A stretch of DNA of 10,532 bases from Acidobacteriota bacterium (GTDB lineage: Bacteria > Acidobacteriota > Terriglobia > Bryobacterales > JACQDG01). The DNA lies in NCBI GenBank assembly GCA_016201185.1, contig JACQDG010000308.1, forward strand, positions 1 through 10,532. Reading direction: 5' to 3'. Below are positions 1 through 5,964 of the stretch, in pieces (positions within the stretch are counted from its first letter, which is position 1; every line of letters starts with the position of its first letter). The notes under the pieces are model-generated. The model made no database searches, was not told the DNA's origin, and was given only the letters and a program-made list of their open reading frames with translations. The position numbers and the translations under genes are program-made.

Positions 1-202
1 GGAGCTCCACCTGCAGCCGTGGCTTCACCCACTGCCGGCGAAAGTAGTCGCGGCTCGGAAAGCTCGCCGTCTGGGCGGCCGCACCGGCGGCCAGGAGAAT
101 CACCGCCGAGACACAGAGAGCACAGAGTTTCGCCGAGAAGAGCAATTTCCGCTTGGCGTTTCCTCTGCGTGCTCTGCGTCTCTGCGGTGAGTTGCTGTTC
201 AT
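1..202 (-). CDS. Secreted protein, N-terminus only; probable TolC-like outer-membrane efflux protein (partial)
   Basis: The reading frame opens at ATG (202-200) and stays open for 67 codons to the left window edge. It encodes an Arg/Lys-rich start, a hydrophobic stretch (LLFSAKLCALCVSAVILLAAG, about residues 24-44) and an AxA-type signal peptidase site (AGAAA|QTA), then FPSRDYFRRQWVKPRLQVEL. A short FPxxxYF...VEL segment after the signal peptide recalls acidobacterial TolC-family proteins, and the position directly after an adaptor and a MacB-like permease fits an outer-membrane factor, but too little is visible to prove it. The start overlaps the last permease codons by a few bases. Residues from about 5 to 35 are encoded by the inverted repeat at 100-190, so the basic N-terminal extension and part of the signal peptide derive from a repeat element. 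The original start may have been different. Confidence 0.55.
   Translation of the reverse strand, partial: MNSNSPQRRRARRGNAKRKLLFSAKLCALCVSAVILLAAGAAAQTASFPSRDYFRRQWVKPRLQVEL
100..190. repeat. Imperfect inverted repeat (REP/MITE-like palindromic element)
   Basis: The arms at 100-134 and 155-190 are near reverse complements, separated by a 20-bp loop (135-154). Read on the minus strand, one arm begins TCACCGCAGAGACGCAGAG and the other, reverse complemented, TCACCGCCGAGACACAGAG. The wording is that of a dispersed intergenic repeat I recall from several soil bacterial genomes; copy number cannot be judged here. It lies exactly where the permease should end, removes any stop from that frame, and is read through as the signal-peptide region of the next gene. 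Confidence 0.75.
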
Positions 203-449
203 ACCGGATGGCCTCGATCGGATCGAGCTTCGCCGCCTGCACTGCCGGGTAGATGCCGAACAACAGGCCGATGAAGACCGAAACGCCGAAGGCGACCAGG
301 ATGGACACCGCTGTCACCACCGTGGACCAGCCGGCGATCAGGGCAATGACGCGCGAGCCGCTGAAGCCGGCGGCGATGCCGATCAAGCCGCCTACGATGG
401 AGATCAGGACCGCCTCGATCAGGAATTGCCGGATGATGTCTGCCTGCCG
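198..449 (-). pseudogene. C-terminal fragment of the MacB-like permease, out of frame with the main ORF
   Basis: In a different frame from the permease ORF upstream, this stretch reads RQADIIRQFLIEAVLISIVG, then GLIGIAAGF, a hydrophobic segment ending in GIYPAVQAAKLDPIEAIRYE. That is the standard end of MacB/FtsX-type permeases: the last two membrane helices and the AxLDPIEALRYE tail. It should be fused to the 419-1372 ORF, but between them roughly 27 residues (the conserved IGIMNIML...ERTREIGIRRA motif) are absent and the frame changes. There is no stop after RYE; the frame stays open into the inverted repeat and to the window edge. The domain match is clear; whether the break is biological or from assembly is not. 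Confidence 0.8.
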
Positions 450-1372
450 CCCACCAGCAGCGAGATCCCGGCGATGCAGATCATCACCACCTCGAAGATA
501 AACTGCGTGCGGCGCCGTTCCTCGAGCAGGCCGGCCGGCACCACCACGGAGAAATCGCCGGCGTCCTTGTGCGTTGCGGTCAGGATGGTCCGCACCACCT
601 CCGCCGTCTCGATGGAATTCACGGTGGGGGCCACGCGAATGTAGATGCCGTCGATCTCGTCCTTGAGAAAGCTGGTGTTGTCGTCGAACCGCCGCATGAC
701 GGTGTCGAGCGGCGCCACCAGCTGGTTGTTGCGGTCCCCCGCCTGCACCCCCTCGACGTCCGCATCGGCGGTGGCCAGCGGCGCCATCACCCCGATCACC
801 TCGAGCCATACGTCGTTCACCTTGACGAAGCTGCCCACCGCGTCGCCGTAACCGAGCAGGTCTACCTTGGCCTTCTCGCCCATCACGCACACCGGCGCCG
901 CCGCGGCATTCTCCTCCGCCGTGAAGAAGCGGCCCGCCACCAGCTTCAGGCTCTGGATCTGCGGATAGCTGGGCTCCACGCCGATAAGCAGCGGCGCCTC
1001 CTGCGTGGTTTTGGGAAACACCTTGGTCGGCTTGAAGCGCTTGCGCGGCGTCATGGCCACGATGCCCGGCACATTTTCAGCAATGGCGCGAAAGTCGCGG
1101 AAGCTCAGCCCGGAGGATTTCTGGCGGACGGTCTGCAGCTCGGGCCAGTTCACCGCCTCCCGCGCTTCCACGATGATGTTGTTCACCCCCAGCAGATCGA
1201 TGAAACTGATCATCTGCTCCTGCGCCCCGGCGGTGATGGAAAGCATCGCCACCACGGCGCCGACCCCAAAGATCATCCCCAGCATCGTGAGCAGGGAGCG
1301 CAGCTTGTGAACGAACAGGCTGCTCAGCCCCATCCACAACTCCGGCATGTATCTGGCCAGCAAGCTCTTCAT
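419..1372 (-). CDS. MacB-like ABC transporter permease, truncated by internal deletion and frameshift
   Basis: Inner-membrane permease of the MacB/FtsX family, which moves or mechanically releases substrates through a TolC-type channel with a periplasmic adaptor and an ATPase. The 317 residues show a cytoplasmic N-terminus, TM1 (about 25-48, LRSLLTMLGMIFGVGAVVAM), the large periplasmic MacB_PCD-type domain (about 50-285, with GVEPSYPQI and AGRFFTAEEN) and TM2 (about 291-309, ending GISLLVGG). After GG the frame runs out of homology (RQTSSGNS) and stops at 419, while the true C-terminus continues in another frame at 449-198. Family members are about 400 residues. Start ATG 1372 lies 18 bp after the adaptor stop, with a weak GGAAAG site. 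No ATP-binding subunit is seen in the window, so it would have to be encoded elsewhere or has been lost. Confidence 0.85.
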   Translation of the reverse strand: MKSLLARYMPELWMGLSSLFVHKLRSLLTMLGMIFGVGAVVAMLSITAGAQEQMISFIDLLGVNNIIVEAREAVNWPELQTVRQKSSGLSFRDFRAIAENVPGIVAMTPRKRFKPTKVFPKTTQEAPLLIGVEPSYPQIQSLKLVAGRFFTAEENAAAAPVCVMGEKAKVDLLGYGDAVGSFVKVNDVWLEVIGVMAPLATADADVEGVQAGDRNNQLVAPLDTVMRRFDDNTSFLKDEIDGIYIRVAPTVNSIETAEVVRTILTATHKDAGDFSVVVPAGLLEERRRTQFIFEVVMICIAGISLLVGGRQTSSGNS

Positions 1373-1390
1373 GCAGTCTTTCCACTCGTT

Positions 1391-1897
1391 CTAAATGCTT
1401 CCGCCCTTGGCGCCGGCGGGAACCGACAGCTGCTTCGGCCTGGCCGTGGTTTTCTTGGAAGCCTGACCCGTCCCCGCCTCCGGGTCCGCCAGCGCGATCC
1501 ACTCGCCTTCCCGCAGACCCTCGAGGATCGCCACCTGAGATTCGGTCCGTTTCCCCAATTTCACTGTCCGCGGCTCGAAGCGCTGGCCGTTGCGAACGTA
1601 GATGACTTTCTTGCGTTTGATCTTCTGGTCCGCGTCGGCCTTCTTGATCTTTTCCTCGGCCTGGGCCACTTCGAGCTGCGCGTCCTCGAGCATGGCCTTC
1701 AGCTCCGAATCGTCAAACTCCACGATCAGGCTCTTGGCCTCGACCAGGGCGCCGGTGGGGGCCAGCCGCGTGATCTGCGTGGTAGTCAGCGAAGGAAAGC
1801 TGGTCGAGTAAGCCGTCCGATGGCTCTTCGGCCCTTGGAACGGCACACATCGATGCTTTGCCGCGCGCCGCAATATTTTAGAGAAAGGAAACACCAA
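1391..1897 (-). CDS. HlyD/MacA-type periplasmic efflux adaptor, internally deleted remnant
   Basis: Two recognisable pieces of a membrane-fusion adaptor are joined in one frame. Residues about 28-87 hold the first lipoyl half and the start of the coiled-coil hairpin (TTTQITRLAPTGALVEAKSL, VEFDDSELKAMLEDAQLEVA). Residues about 89-150 hold the C-terminal membrane-proximal domain (VIYVRNGQRFEPRTVKLGKR, ESQVAILEGLREGEWIALAD). The rest of the hairpin, the second lipoyl half and the beta-barrel are missing between them, at about 1610-1625. Related proteins are around 400 residues; this is 168. The N-terminal membrane anchor is also absent: the open frame begins at TTG 1897, three bases past the peptidase stop, and its first 20 or so residues look non-native. 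It probably served the permease that follows. Such a protein could not form a complete adaptor. Confidence 0.75.
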   Translation of the reverse strand: MVFPFSKILRRAAKHRCVPFQGPKSHRTAYSTSFPSLTTTQITRLAPTGALVEAKSLIVEFDDSELKAMLEDAQLEVAQAEEKIKKADADQKIKRKKVIYVRNGQRFEPRTVKLGKRTESQVAILEGLREGEWIALADPEAGTGQASKKTTARPKQLSVPAGAKGGSI

Positions 1898-1900
1898 GCG

Positions 1901-2449
1901 CTAAGGCGTGACGCCAAGCTGTTCGAACAGGAACGCCTGCTCGTCGTTCGTTATGTCGAGCCAGTTGACCAGGGAACCTACACCCATGTGGCCAGCCTTG
2001 GTGTCGTGGCGGAGCAGAATGGGATTCTCGGACGCGTTGGCAGCCTGCATCCGCGCCGTCATCTTACGGGCGTGCAACGGGGCCACCCGCGTGTCCAAAT
2101 CGCCGGTCAAGAACAGGACCGCCGGGTATTTCACGCCGTCCTTGACCCGGTGGTACGGCGAATAGCGGTACAGGTAGGCGAATTCCTCGGGGATATCCGG
2201 CGAGCCGTATTCCTTCACCCACGGTGCGGCCTTCAGGAATCTGTGGTACCGGATCATGTCCAGGTGCGGGTTGCCGCAGACCACTGCCCGGAACAGCTCC
2301 GGGCGCTGGGTCAACGCGGCGCCCACCAGCAGGCCGCCGTTCGAGCTGCCGGAAATGGCCAGCCGCTCGGGCCGCGTGTAGCGGTTCTCCATCAGCCATT
2401 CGGCGGCGGCGATAAAGTCGTCGAAGCTGTTCTGCTTCTTGGCGAGCAT
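1901..2449 (-). CDS. Prolyl oligopeptidase, C-terminal catalytic part (broken gene)
   Basis: Alpha/beta-hydrolase half of a family S9 prolyl oligopeptidase, which cleaves short peptides after proline. Catalytic residues are visible: the nucleophile in GSSNGG (Ser36 of this fragment), the Asp of GDLDTRV (about Asp119) and the His of KAGH (His154). The ending, FLFEQLGVTP, is typical of the family, so the C-terminus is complete. Homology extends slightly upstream of the ATG at 2449 (WHLDGMLAKKQNSFDD, to about 2463), showing that this ATG is an internal Met and not a real start. Beyond 2463 the sequence turns into an inverted copy of 2110-2208. It belongs with the propeller half at 2527-3810; about 90 residues between the halves are missing. 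As it stands it would need its own initiation and would lack the propeller. Confidence 0.85.
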   Translation of the reverse strand: MLAKKQNSFDDFIAAAEWLMENRYTRPERLAISGSSNGGLLVGAALTQRPELFRAVVCGNPHLDMIRYHRFLKAAPWVKEYGSPDIPEEFAYLYRYSPYHRVKDGVKYPAVLFLTGDLDTRVAPLHARKMTARMQAANASENPILLRHDTKAGHMGVGSLVNWLDITNDEQAFLFEQLGVTP

Positions 2450-2562
2450 GCCGTCGAGGTGCCACGGCTCGCCGGATATCCCCGAGGAATTCGCCTACCT
2501 GTACCGCTATTCGCCGTACCACCGGGTCAAGGACGGCGTGAAATACCCGGCGGTCCTGTTCT
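2110..2562. repeat. 99-bp perfect inverted repeat, arms 2110-2208 and 2464-2562
   Basis: By direct reading, 2464-2562 is the exact reverse complement of 2110-2208; identity ends sharply on both sides (2109/2563 and 2209/2463). The 255-bp spacer is prolyl oligopeptidase coding sequence. The left arm is the native copy, encoding SPDIPEEFAYLYRYSPYH and the residues after it on the minus strand. The right arm is an inverted copy sitting in place of the missing propeller/hydrolase junction. A perfect match implies a very recent event or a fold-back artefact. Nothing in it resembles a transposon end. Confidence 0.95.
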
Positions 2563-3810
2563 CGCGTAGCGGTACGTCTCGCCGACCTGCGCGAAAGAGG
2601 TGAAGTGGTAGAAGATCTCGTCGCTCTCCCACCGCGCCCAGGCCGCCCAGGCCGTTCCGAGCGTCGGCAGCGCGATCTCGCTGAACAGCTTGCCGGTCGT
2701 ATCGAAAACCTTGAGCCGGGTGCTGACGTTCTCCAGGAACGACGCCACCAGCTTTCCGCCCGCAGGCGCCGCGTCTTCGAGGACCGCCTTCGATTCCGGG
2801 ATCACTTCGCGCCAGCGCTCGCGCCGCGGGTCCTTCAGGTCGATATCCAGGAGGCGGCCGTTCGGCGCGTTCCAGGTGGTCCGGACGAACAGGTGATCGC
2901 CGCCGAACGCGCCGGAAAAATTCGCCTCGATGTCCTCGACCAGCGGCTGGAACCGCTGCTGCCGCGCCCGGTCCAGCGTGTAGATGCGGGTACGGCTGCC
3001 GCTGCCCCCGCCGTCGTTCACAAAGGCCGCGATGTAGCGGCCGTCCTCGGAGAACCGGAACCAGATCAGCTTCTGGTCGTCGAACCCCTCGCCGAAGATC
3101 TCCCGGTCCGAGGCGATTTCCGTGCCCATCGCGTGGAAATAGAGGCGGGTCCCGGTCGATTGTCTCCGGCTGTAGTAAAACCCGGACTTGTCGGGAAGGA
3201 TGGAAAGATTGTAGTAAGTCGCCCGCGGCAGGCGGTCGGCCAGGCGCTGGCCGGTGTCGACGTCCAGCAGCTCCACGACAATCTCGTCTTCGCCGCCCCG
3301 TTGCACGCCGTAGGCCAGCAGCTTCCCGTCCCGCGAGATGCTCATCAAGTGGACCGAGACCGATTGATCGGGGCTCATGTTGGCCGGATCCAGCAGCACC
3401 CGGTCCGCGCCATCCAGCCTCTCGCGCACGCAAATCGTGCGCAGATTCTGCTGGGCCGAGCGTTTGAAGAGGAAGTAACGGTTCCCGCGAAAGATCGGGG
3501 CGGACATCTCGTCGACGCGATACAGCCTTTCGAGTGCAGCGCGCAGGCGCTCGCGGCCAGGAACAGCGTCCAGAATCGACCGCGTGTGCTGGTTCTGTGC
3601 TTCGATCCAGGCGCGTGTTTCGGGGCTCTCCTGGTCCTCGAGCCACCGGTAGGGGTCCACGATCCGAACGCCGTGCAGCGTCTCAACAACGTTGTCGATG
3701 TGGGTCGGAGGCGGAGTTTTTGGGCTCGCGGCCAAGCCGCTGCCAAGCGCGACGACGATGCCCAGGATCAGGCAGACGTGCTTTTCACAGCAGGCAGACG
3801 TGCTTTTCAC
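2527..3810 (-). CDS. Prolyl oligopeptidase, N-terminal beta-propeller part (broken gene)
   Basis: N-terminal half of a secreted S9 prolyl oligopeptidase. A hydrophobic signal segment (HVCLILGIVVALGSGLAAS, about residues 11-29) is followed by the family opening (HGVRIVDPYRWLED, about 46-59, then RAWIEAQN) and the propeller domain with repeated strands (ISRDGKLLAYGV, FSEDGRYIAAFVNDGG, ESDEIFYHFTSFAQVGETYR). Homology stops after YRYA at about 2563, where the inverted repeat begins, and the frame closes at 2527 after a short nonsense tail. The full enzyme is about 700 residues; this half is 427. The open frame starts at GTG 3810, inside a 22-bp tandem duplication. The likelier original start is ATG 3823, which with one repeat copy would read MNTICEKHVCLILG in frame but with two copies stops after 12 residues. 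No convincing ribosome-binding site precedes either start. Confidence 0.85.
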   Translation of the reverse strand: MKSTSACCEKHVCLILGIVVALGSGLAASPKTPPPTHIDNVVETLHGVRIVDPYRWLEDQESPETRAWIEAQNQHTRSILDAVPGRERLRAALERLYRVDEMSAPIFRGNRYFLFKRSAQQNLRTICVRERLDGADRVLLDPANMSPDQSVSVHLMSISRDGKLLAYGVQRGGEDEIVVELLDVDTGQRLADRLPRATYYNLSILPDKSGFYYSRRQSTGTRLYFHAMGTEIASDREIFGEGFDDQKLIWFRFSEDGRYIAAFVNDGGGSGSRTRIYTLDRARQQRFQPLVEDIEANFSGAFGGDHLFVRTTWNAPNGRLLDIDLKDPRRERWREVIPESKAVLEDAAPAGGKLVASFLENVSTRLKVFDTTGKLFSEIALPTLGTAWAAWARWESDEIFYHFTSFAQVGETYRYARTGPPGISRRP

Positions 3811-3812
3811 AG
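3769..3812. repeat. 22-bp perfect tandem duplication (3769-3790, 3791-3812)
   Basis: Two adjacent identical 22-bp units lie in the signal-peptide codons of the prolyl oligopeptidase. Since 22 is not a multiple of three, gaining or losing a unit shifts the frame. With two units, ATG 3823 leads to a TGA at 3787-3785; with one it would be fused to the peptidase. Confidence 0.95.
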
Positions 3813-3870
3813 ATGGTATTCATGCGTGACAAATTCAGGTCCTGCAGAGTCTCCAAGCTTAAACCCCCTC

Positions 3871-3898
3871 ATGCTACCATGTAATACAGTTCTGCCAA
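3871..3898 (-). promoter_or_regulatory. Possible sigma-70-like promoter for the prolyl oligopeptidase
   Basis: In the 108-bp gap between the acyltransferase and the peptidase, the minus strand carries TTGGCA (3898-3893) and TAGCAT (3876-3871) with a 16-bp spacer, about 45 bp upstream of ATG 3823. The matches are partial and the call rests on position and spacing only. The rest of the gap shows no obvious terminator. Confidence 0.3.
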
Positions 3899-3931
3899 GG
3901 TGAAATCTTAGCCTCGAGGTGGTGGCGGAAT

Positions 3932-4672
3932 CTATTCTGTCTGGGCCACCGGGATAGGGGAGCGGATCAGCTCTTCGATCCTCTCGCGCAATTCCGCCAG
4001 CAAACGCTCGGCGTCCCTGCTGCCCATACCCGTTGTAGGAATCGGCTTGCCAATGCGCAGCTCGACCTTGCTGGGACGCACAATAATGGATCCCATCTTG
4101 TGAACCTGGCGCGTCCCCAGGATGCCCACGGGGACAATAGGGGCGCCCGCCTTGATGGCGATAAAGGCCGCCCCGGCCTTGAACTCTTCGAGCCCAGCTC
4201 CCCGTCCCCGCTCCCCTTCGGGAAAGATCAGGATGGAAACGCCCTCTGAGACCCGCCGGGCGGACGCGACGATGCTGCGGGCTGAAGAGCGCACGTCCTC
4301 CGGGGCCACCGGCAGATGCCCGGCGCGCCGTAGGTGCCACCCCAAGAACGGGGTTCCGAACAACTCCTTCTTAGCAAGGGTGCGGAATTCCCAAGGCAGA
4401 TAGCCGAACATCAGTGGGGTGTCAATCAGGCTCAAGTGATTGGGGCAGAACACGTAGGCCACGCCGGGAGTCAGGTTCTCGATCCCCGTGACCTTCACCT
4501 TCGCCCCGGCGATGGCCAGAACTTGCCGTGCCCACCGCCGCGCGATGCGGTGCTGCCGCCGGCCCGTGCCGTCCACCAGCGAGGCCAGGAAGGAGATGCT
4601 GCCCATCACGGCTGTTGCCAACAGGATCAGCGGATCGATCCATAGCAGGGCGCGCGCTACGGTCCAGAGCAT
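3932..4672 (-). CDS. plsC: 1-acyl-sn-glycerol-3-phosphate acyltransferase (PlsC family)
   Basis: Membrane-associated acyltransferase expected to acylate lysophosphatidic acid at the sn-2 position, giving phosphatidic acid for phospholipid synthesis. The 246 residues begin with a hydrophobic segment (about 8-32), then the catalytic HX4D motif in NHLSLID (His79, Asp84), the phosphate-binding FPEGERG (about 150-156; the family usually has FPEGTRS) and GAPIVPVGI (about 176-184). Length is normal. The start ATG 4672 overlaps the folC stop by 16 bp in another frame, suggesting translational coupling at the end of the operon. Substrate position and acyl donor cannot be read from the sequence; some paralogues act on other lyso-lipids. 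The family call is firm, the gene symbol less so. Confidence 0.9.
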   Translation of the reverse strand: MLWTVARALLWIDPLILLATAVMGSISFLASLVDGTGRRQHRIARRWARQVLAIAGAKVKVTGIENLTPGVAYVFCPNHLSLIDTPLMFGYLPWEFRTLAKKELFGTPFLGWHLRRAGHLPVAPEDVRSSARSIVASARRVSEGVSILIFPEGERGRGAGLEEFKAGAAFIAIKAGAPIVPVGILGTRQVHKMGSIIVRPSKVELRIGKPIPTTGMGSRDAERLLAELRERIEELIRSPIPVAQTE

Positions 4673-5955
4673 AAGCCCAACAAGGCTCTCGCCTCGCCGA
4701 CGAGGAACAAGGAGCCAGTTACCAGAATGATATCTTCTTTTTTCGCTGATCCCCGTGCCGCAGCCAGCGCCTCCGCCAGGCTCTCCGAGACTTGCTGCTG
4801 CGGATGGTGATGGGCGACCAGAGAGACCAACGCCTGCGGATGGAGGGCGCGCGGCATGGCCACGCGCGTCAGAAATACGCGGTGGGCGGCTGGAAACAAT
4901 ATGCCGGCCACCTCGTCCACCGCTTTGTCGCGCATGGCAGCATAAATAAGCCAGATGCGCCGGCCCCGCTGGTGCTGCTCCAGGTATCGCGCCAGCGCCC
5001 GCGCTCCGGCCGGATTGTGCGCGCCGTCGAGCAAAATGTCCGGCGACTCGGCGGCCTTCTCCAGCCGCCCGGGCCAGCGGGCCTGCCGCAACCCCTGCTC
5101 GATGGCTTTCCCCGTGAGCCCCACCAGGTCCAGGACAGCTATGGCCACCAGGGCATTTGTCACCTGGTGCTCGCCCGCCAGGCTCAGCTCGACGCTCAGC
5201 TCCCGGCCTGTATAACTGAGGGCCTCAAAGCGATAGTAGCCGTCGTGGTGGCGTATGTTCTCGGCTCGCCAATCCACGCCGGCGCGAACCACCGGTATTC
5301 CCAGCTCGCGCGCTTGGGCTTCCAGCACCTCCCGCACCTCCGCGCTTTGCGGGGCGAACACCGCCGGCACGCCTTGCTTCAGGATCCCCGCCTTCTCTCC
5401 GGCGATCGTAGCAGCCGTCTTTCCCAGCCACGCCTCGTGATCCAGATCGACCGGGGTGATCGCGGCGACAACGGGCTGCACGACGTTGGTCGCGTCCAGC
5501 CTTCCCCCCAGCCCCACTTCCACGACGGCGTGCTCCACGCCAGCGCTTCGAAAATGGCTAAAGGCCAGGGCCGTGACGCACTCGAAGAAAGTTGGGTGCG
5601 CCTCGAGCGCTCCCTCGGCCAGCAACTGCTCGGTTGCCGCCCGCACCGGCTCAAAGGCGGCGGCAAAATCGGAATCGGGAATCTCCCGCCCGGCGACCTG
5701 AACTCGTTCGTTGATGCGCACCAGGTGGGGAGAAGTGTAGAGGCCGGTGCGGAAGCCGGCGGCGCGCAGCCCGGCTTCCACCATGGCCGCCGTGGAGCCT
5801 TTCCCGTTGGTGCCGGCGATGTGAACGCTGCGAAAGGCGCGCTCCGGCCGGCCCAGCCGTTCGAGCAGGGTCTCGATGCGGTCCAGGCCCAGCTTGGCCC
5901 CCTTCACCTCGCCGCCCAGCGCCAGCAGGTAACGAACCGTCTCTTGATAATCCAT
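4657..5955 (-). CDS. folC: Bifunctional folylpolyglutamate synthase / dihydrofolate synthase
   Basis: Cytosolic Mur-ligase-family enzyme that adds glutamate to dihydropteroate and/or to folates using ATP. All expected motifs are present in the 432 residues: the P-loop AGTNGKGST (47-55), TSPHL (74-78), VEVGLGGRLDATN (145-157), LDH (171-173), GEKAGI (186-191), GEHQVTNA (261-268), WPGRLE (294-299) and DGAHNP (310-315). Length and domain order (N-terminal ATPase, C-terminal Rossmann-like) are normal. Start ATG 5955 lies 9 bp after the accD stop; the accD-folC order is common in bacteria. Whether it has both synthase activities cannot be told by eye. Confidence 0.96.
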   Translation of the reverse strand: MDYQETVRYLLALGGEVKGAKLGLDRIETLLERLGRPERAFRSVHIAGTNGKGSTAAMVEAGLRAAGFRTGLYTSPHLVRINERVQVAGREIPDSDFAAAFEPVRAATEQLLAEGALEAHPTFFECVTALAFSHFRSAGVEHAVVEVGLGGRLDATNVVQPVVAAITPVDLDHEAWLGKTAATIAGEKAGILKQGVPAVFAPQSAEVREVLEAQARELGIPVVRAGVDWRAENIRHHDGYYRFEALSYTGRELSVELSLAGEHQVTNALVAIAVLDLVGLTGKAIEQGLRQARWPGRLEKAAESPDILLDGAHNPAGARALARYLEQHQRGRRIWLIYAAMRDKAVDEVAGILFPAAHRVFLTRVAMPRALHPQALVSLVAHHHPQQQVSESLAEALAAARGSAKKEDIILVTGSLFLVGEARALLGLCSGP

Positions 5956-5964
5956 GCGGAACGG

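Noticed and set aside
100..190. CRISPR repeat or transcription terminator
   Set aside because: Only one palindromic pair with no spaced direct repeats, and no T-tract after the hairpin on either strand; it is also inside coding frames.
2064..2522. Minus-strand open frame sharing peptides with plus-strand frames
   Set aside because: The shared peptides arise only because the 99-bp inverted repeat is read on both strands; not a gene.
569..2569. Long plus-strand open frame (666 codons) across the broken left region
   Set aside because: It is antisense to recognisable adaptor, permease and peptidase coding sequence, has low-complexity His/Arg/Leu-rich composition and no family resemblance; a high-GC shadow frame.
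3868..3882. Small CATG-bounded palindrome in the gap upstream of the peptidase
   Set aside because: Too short and imperfect for an operator or terminator call, and no T-run follows.
2605..3903. Plus-strand open frame (432 codons) opposite the peptidase
   Set aside because: Antisense shadow of the beta-propeller coding region, with no recognisable motif.
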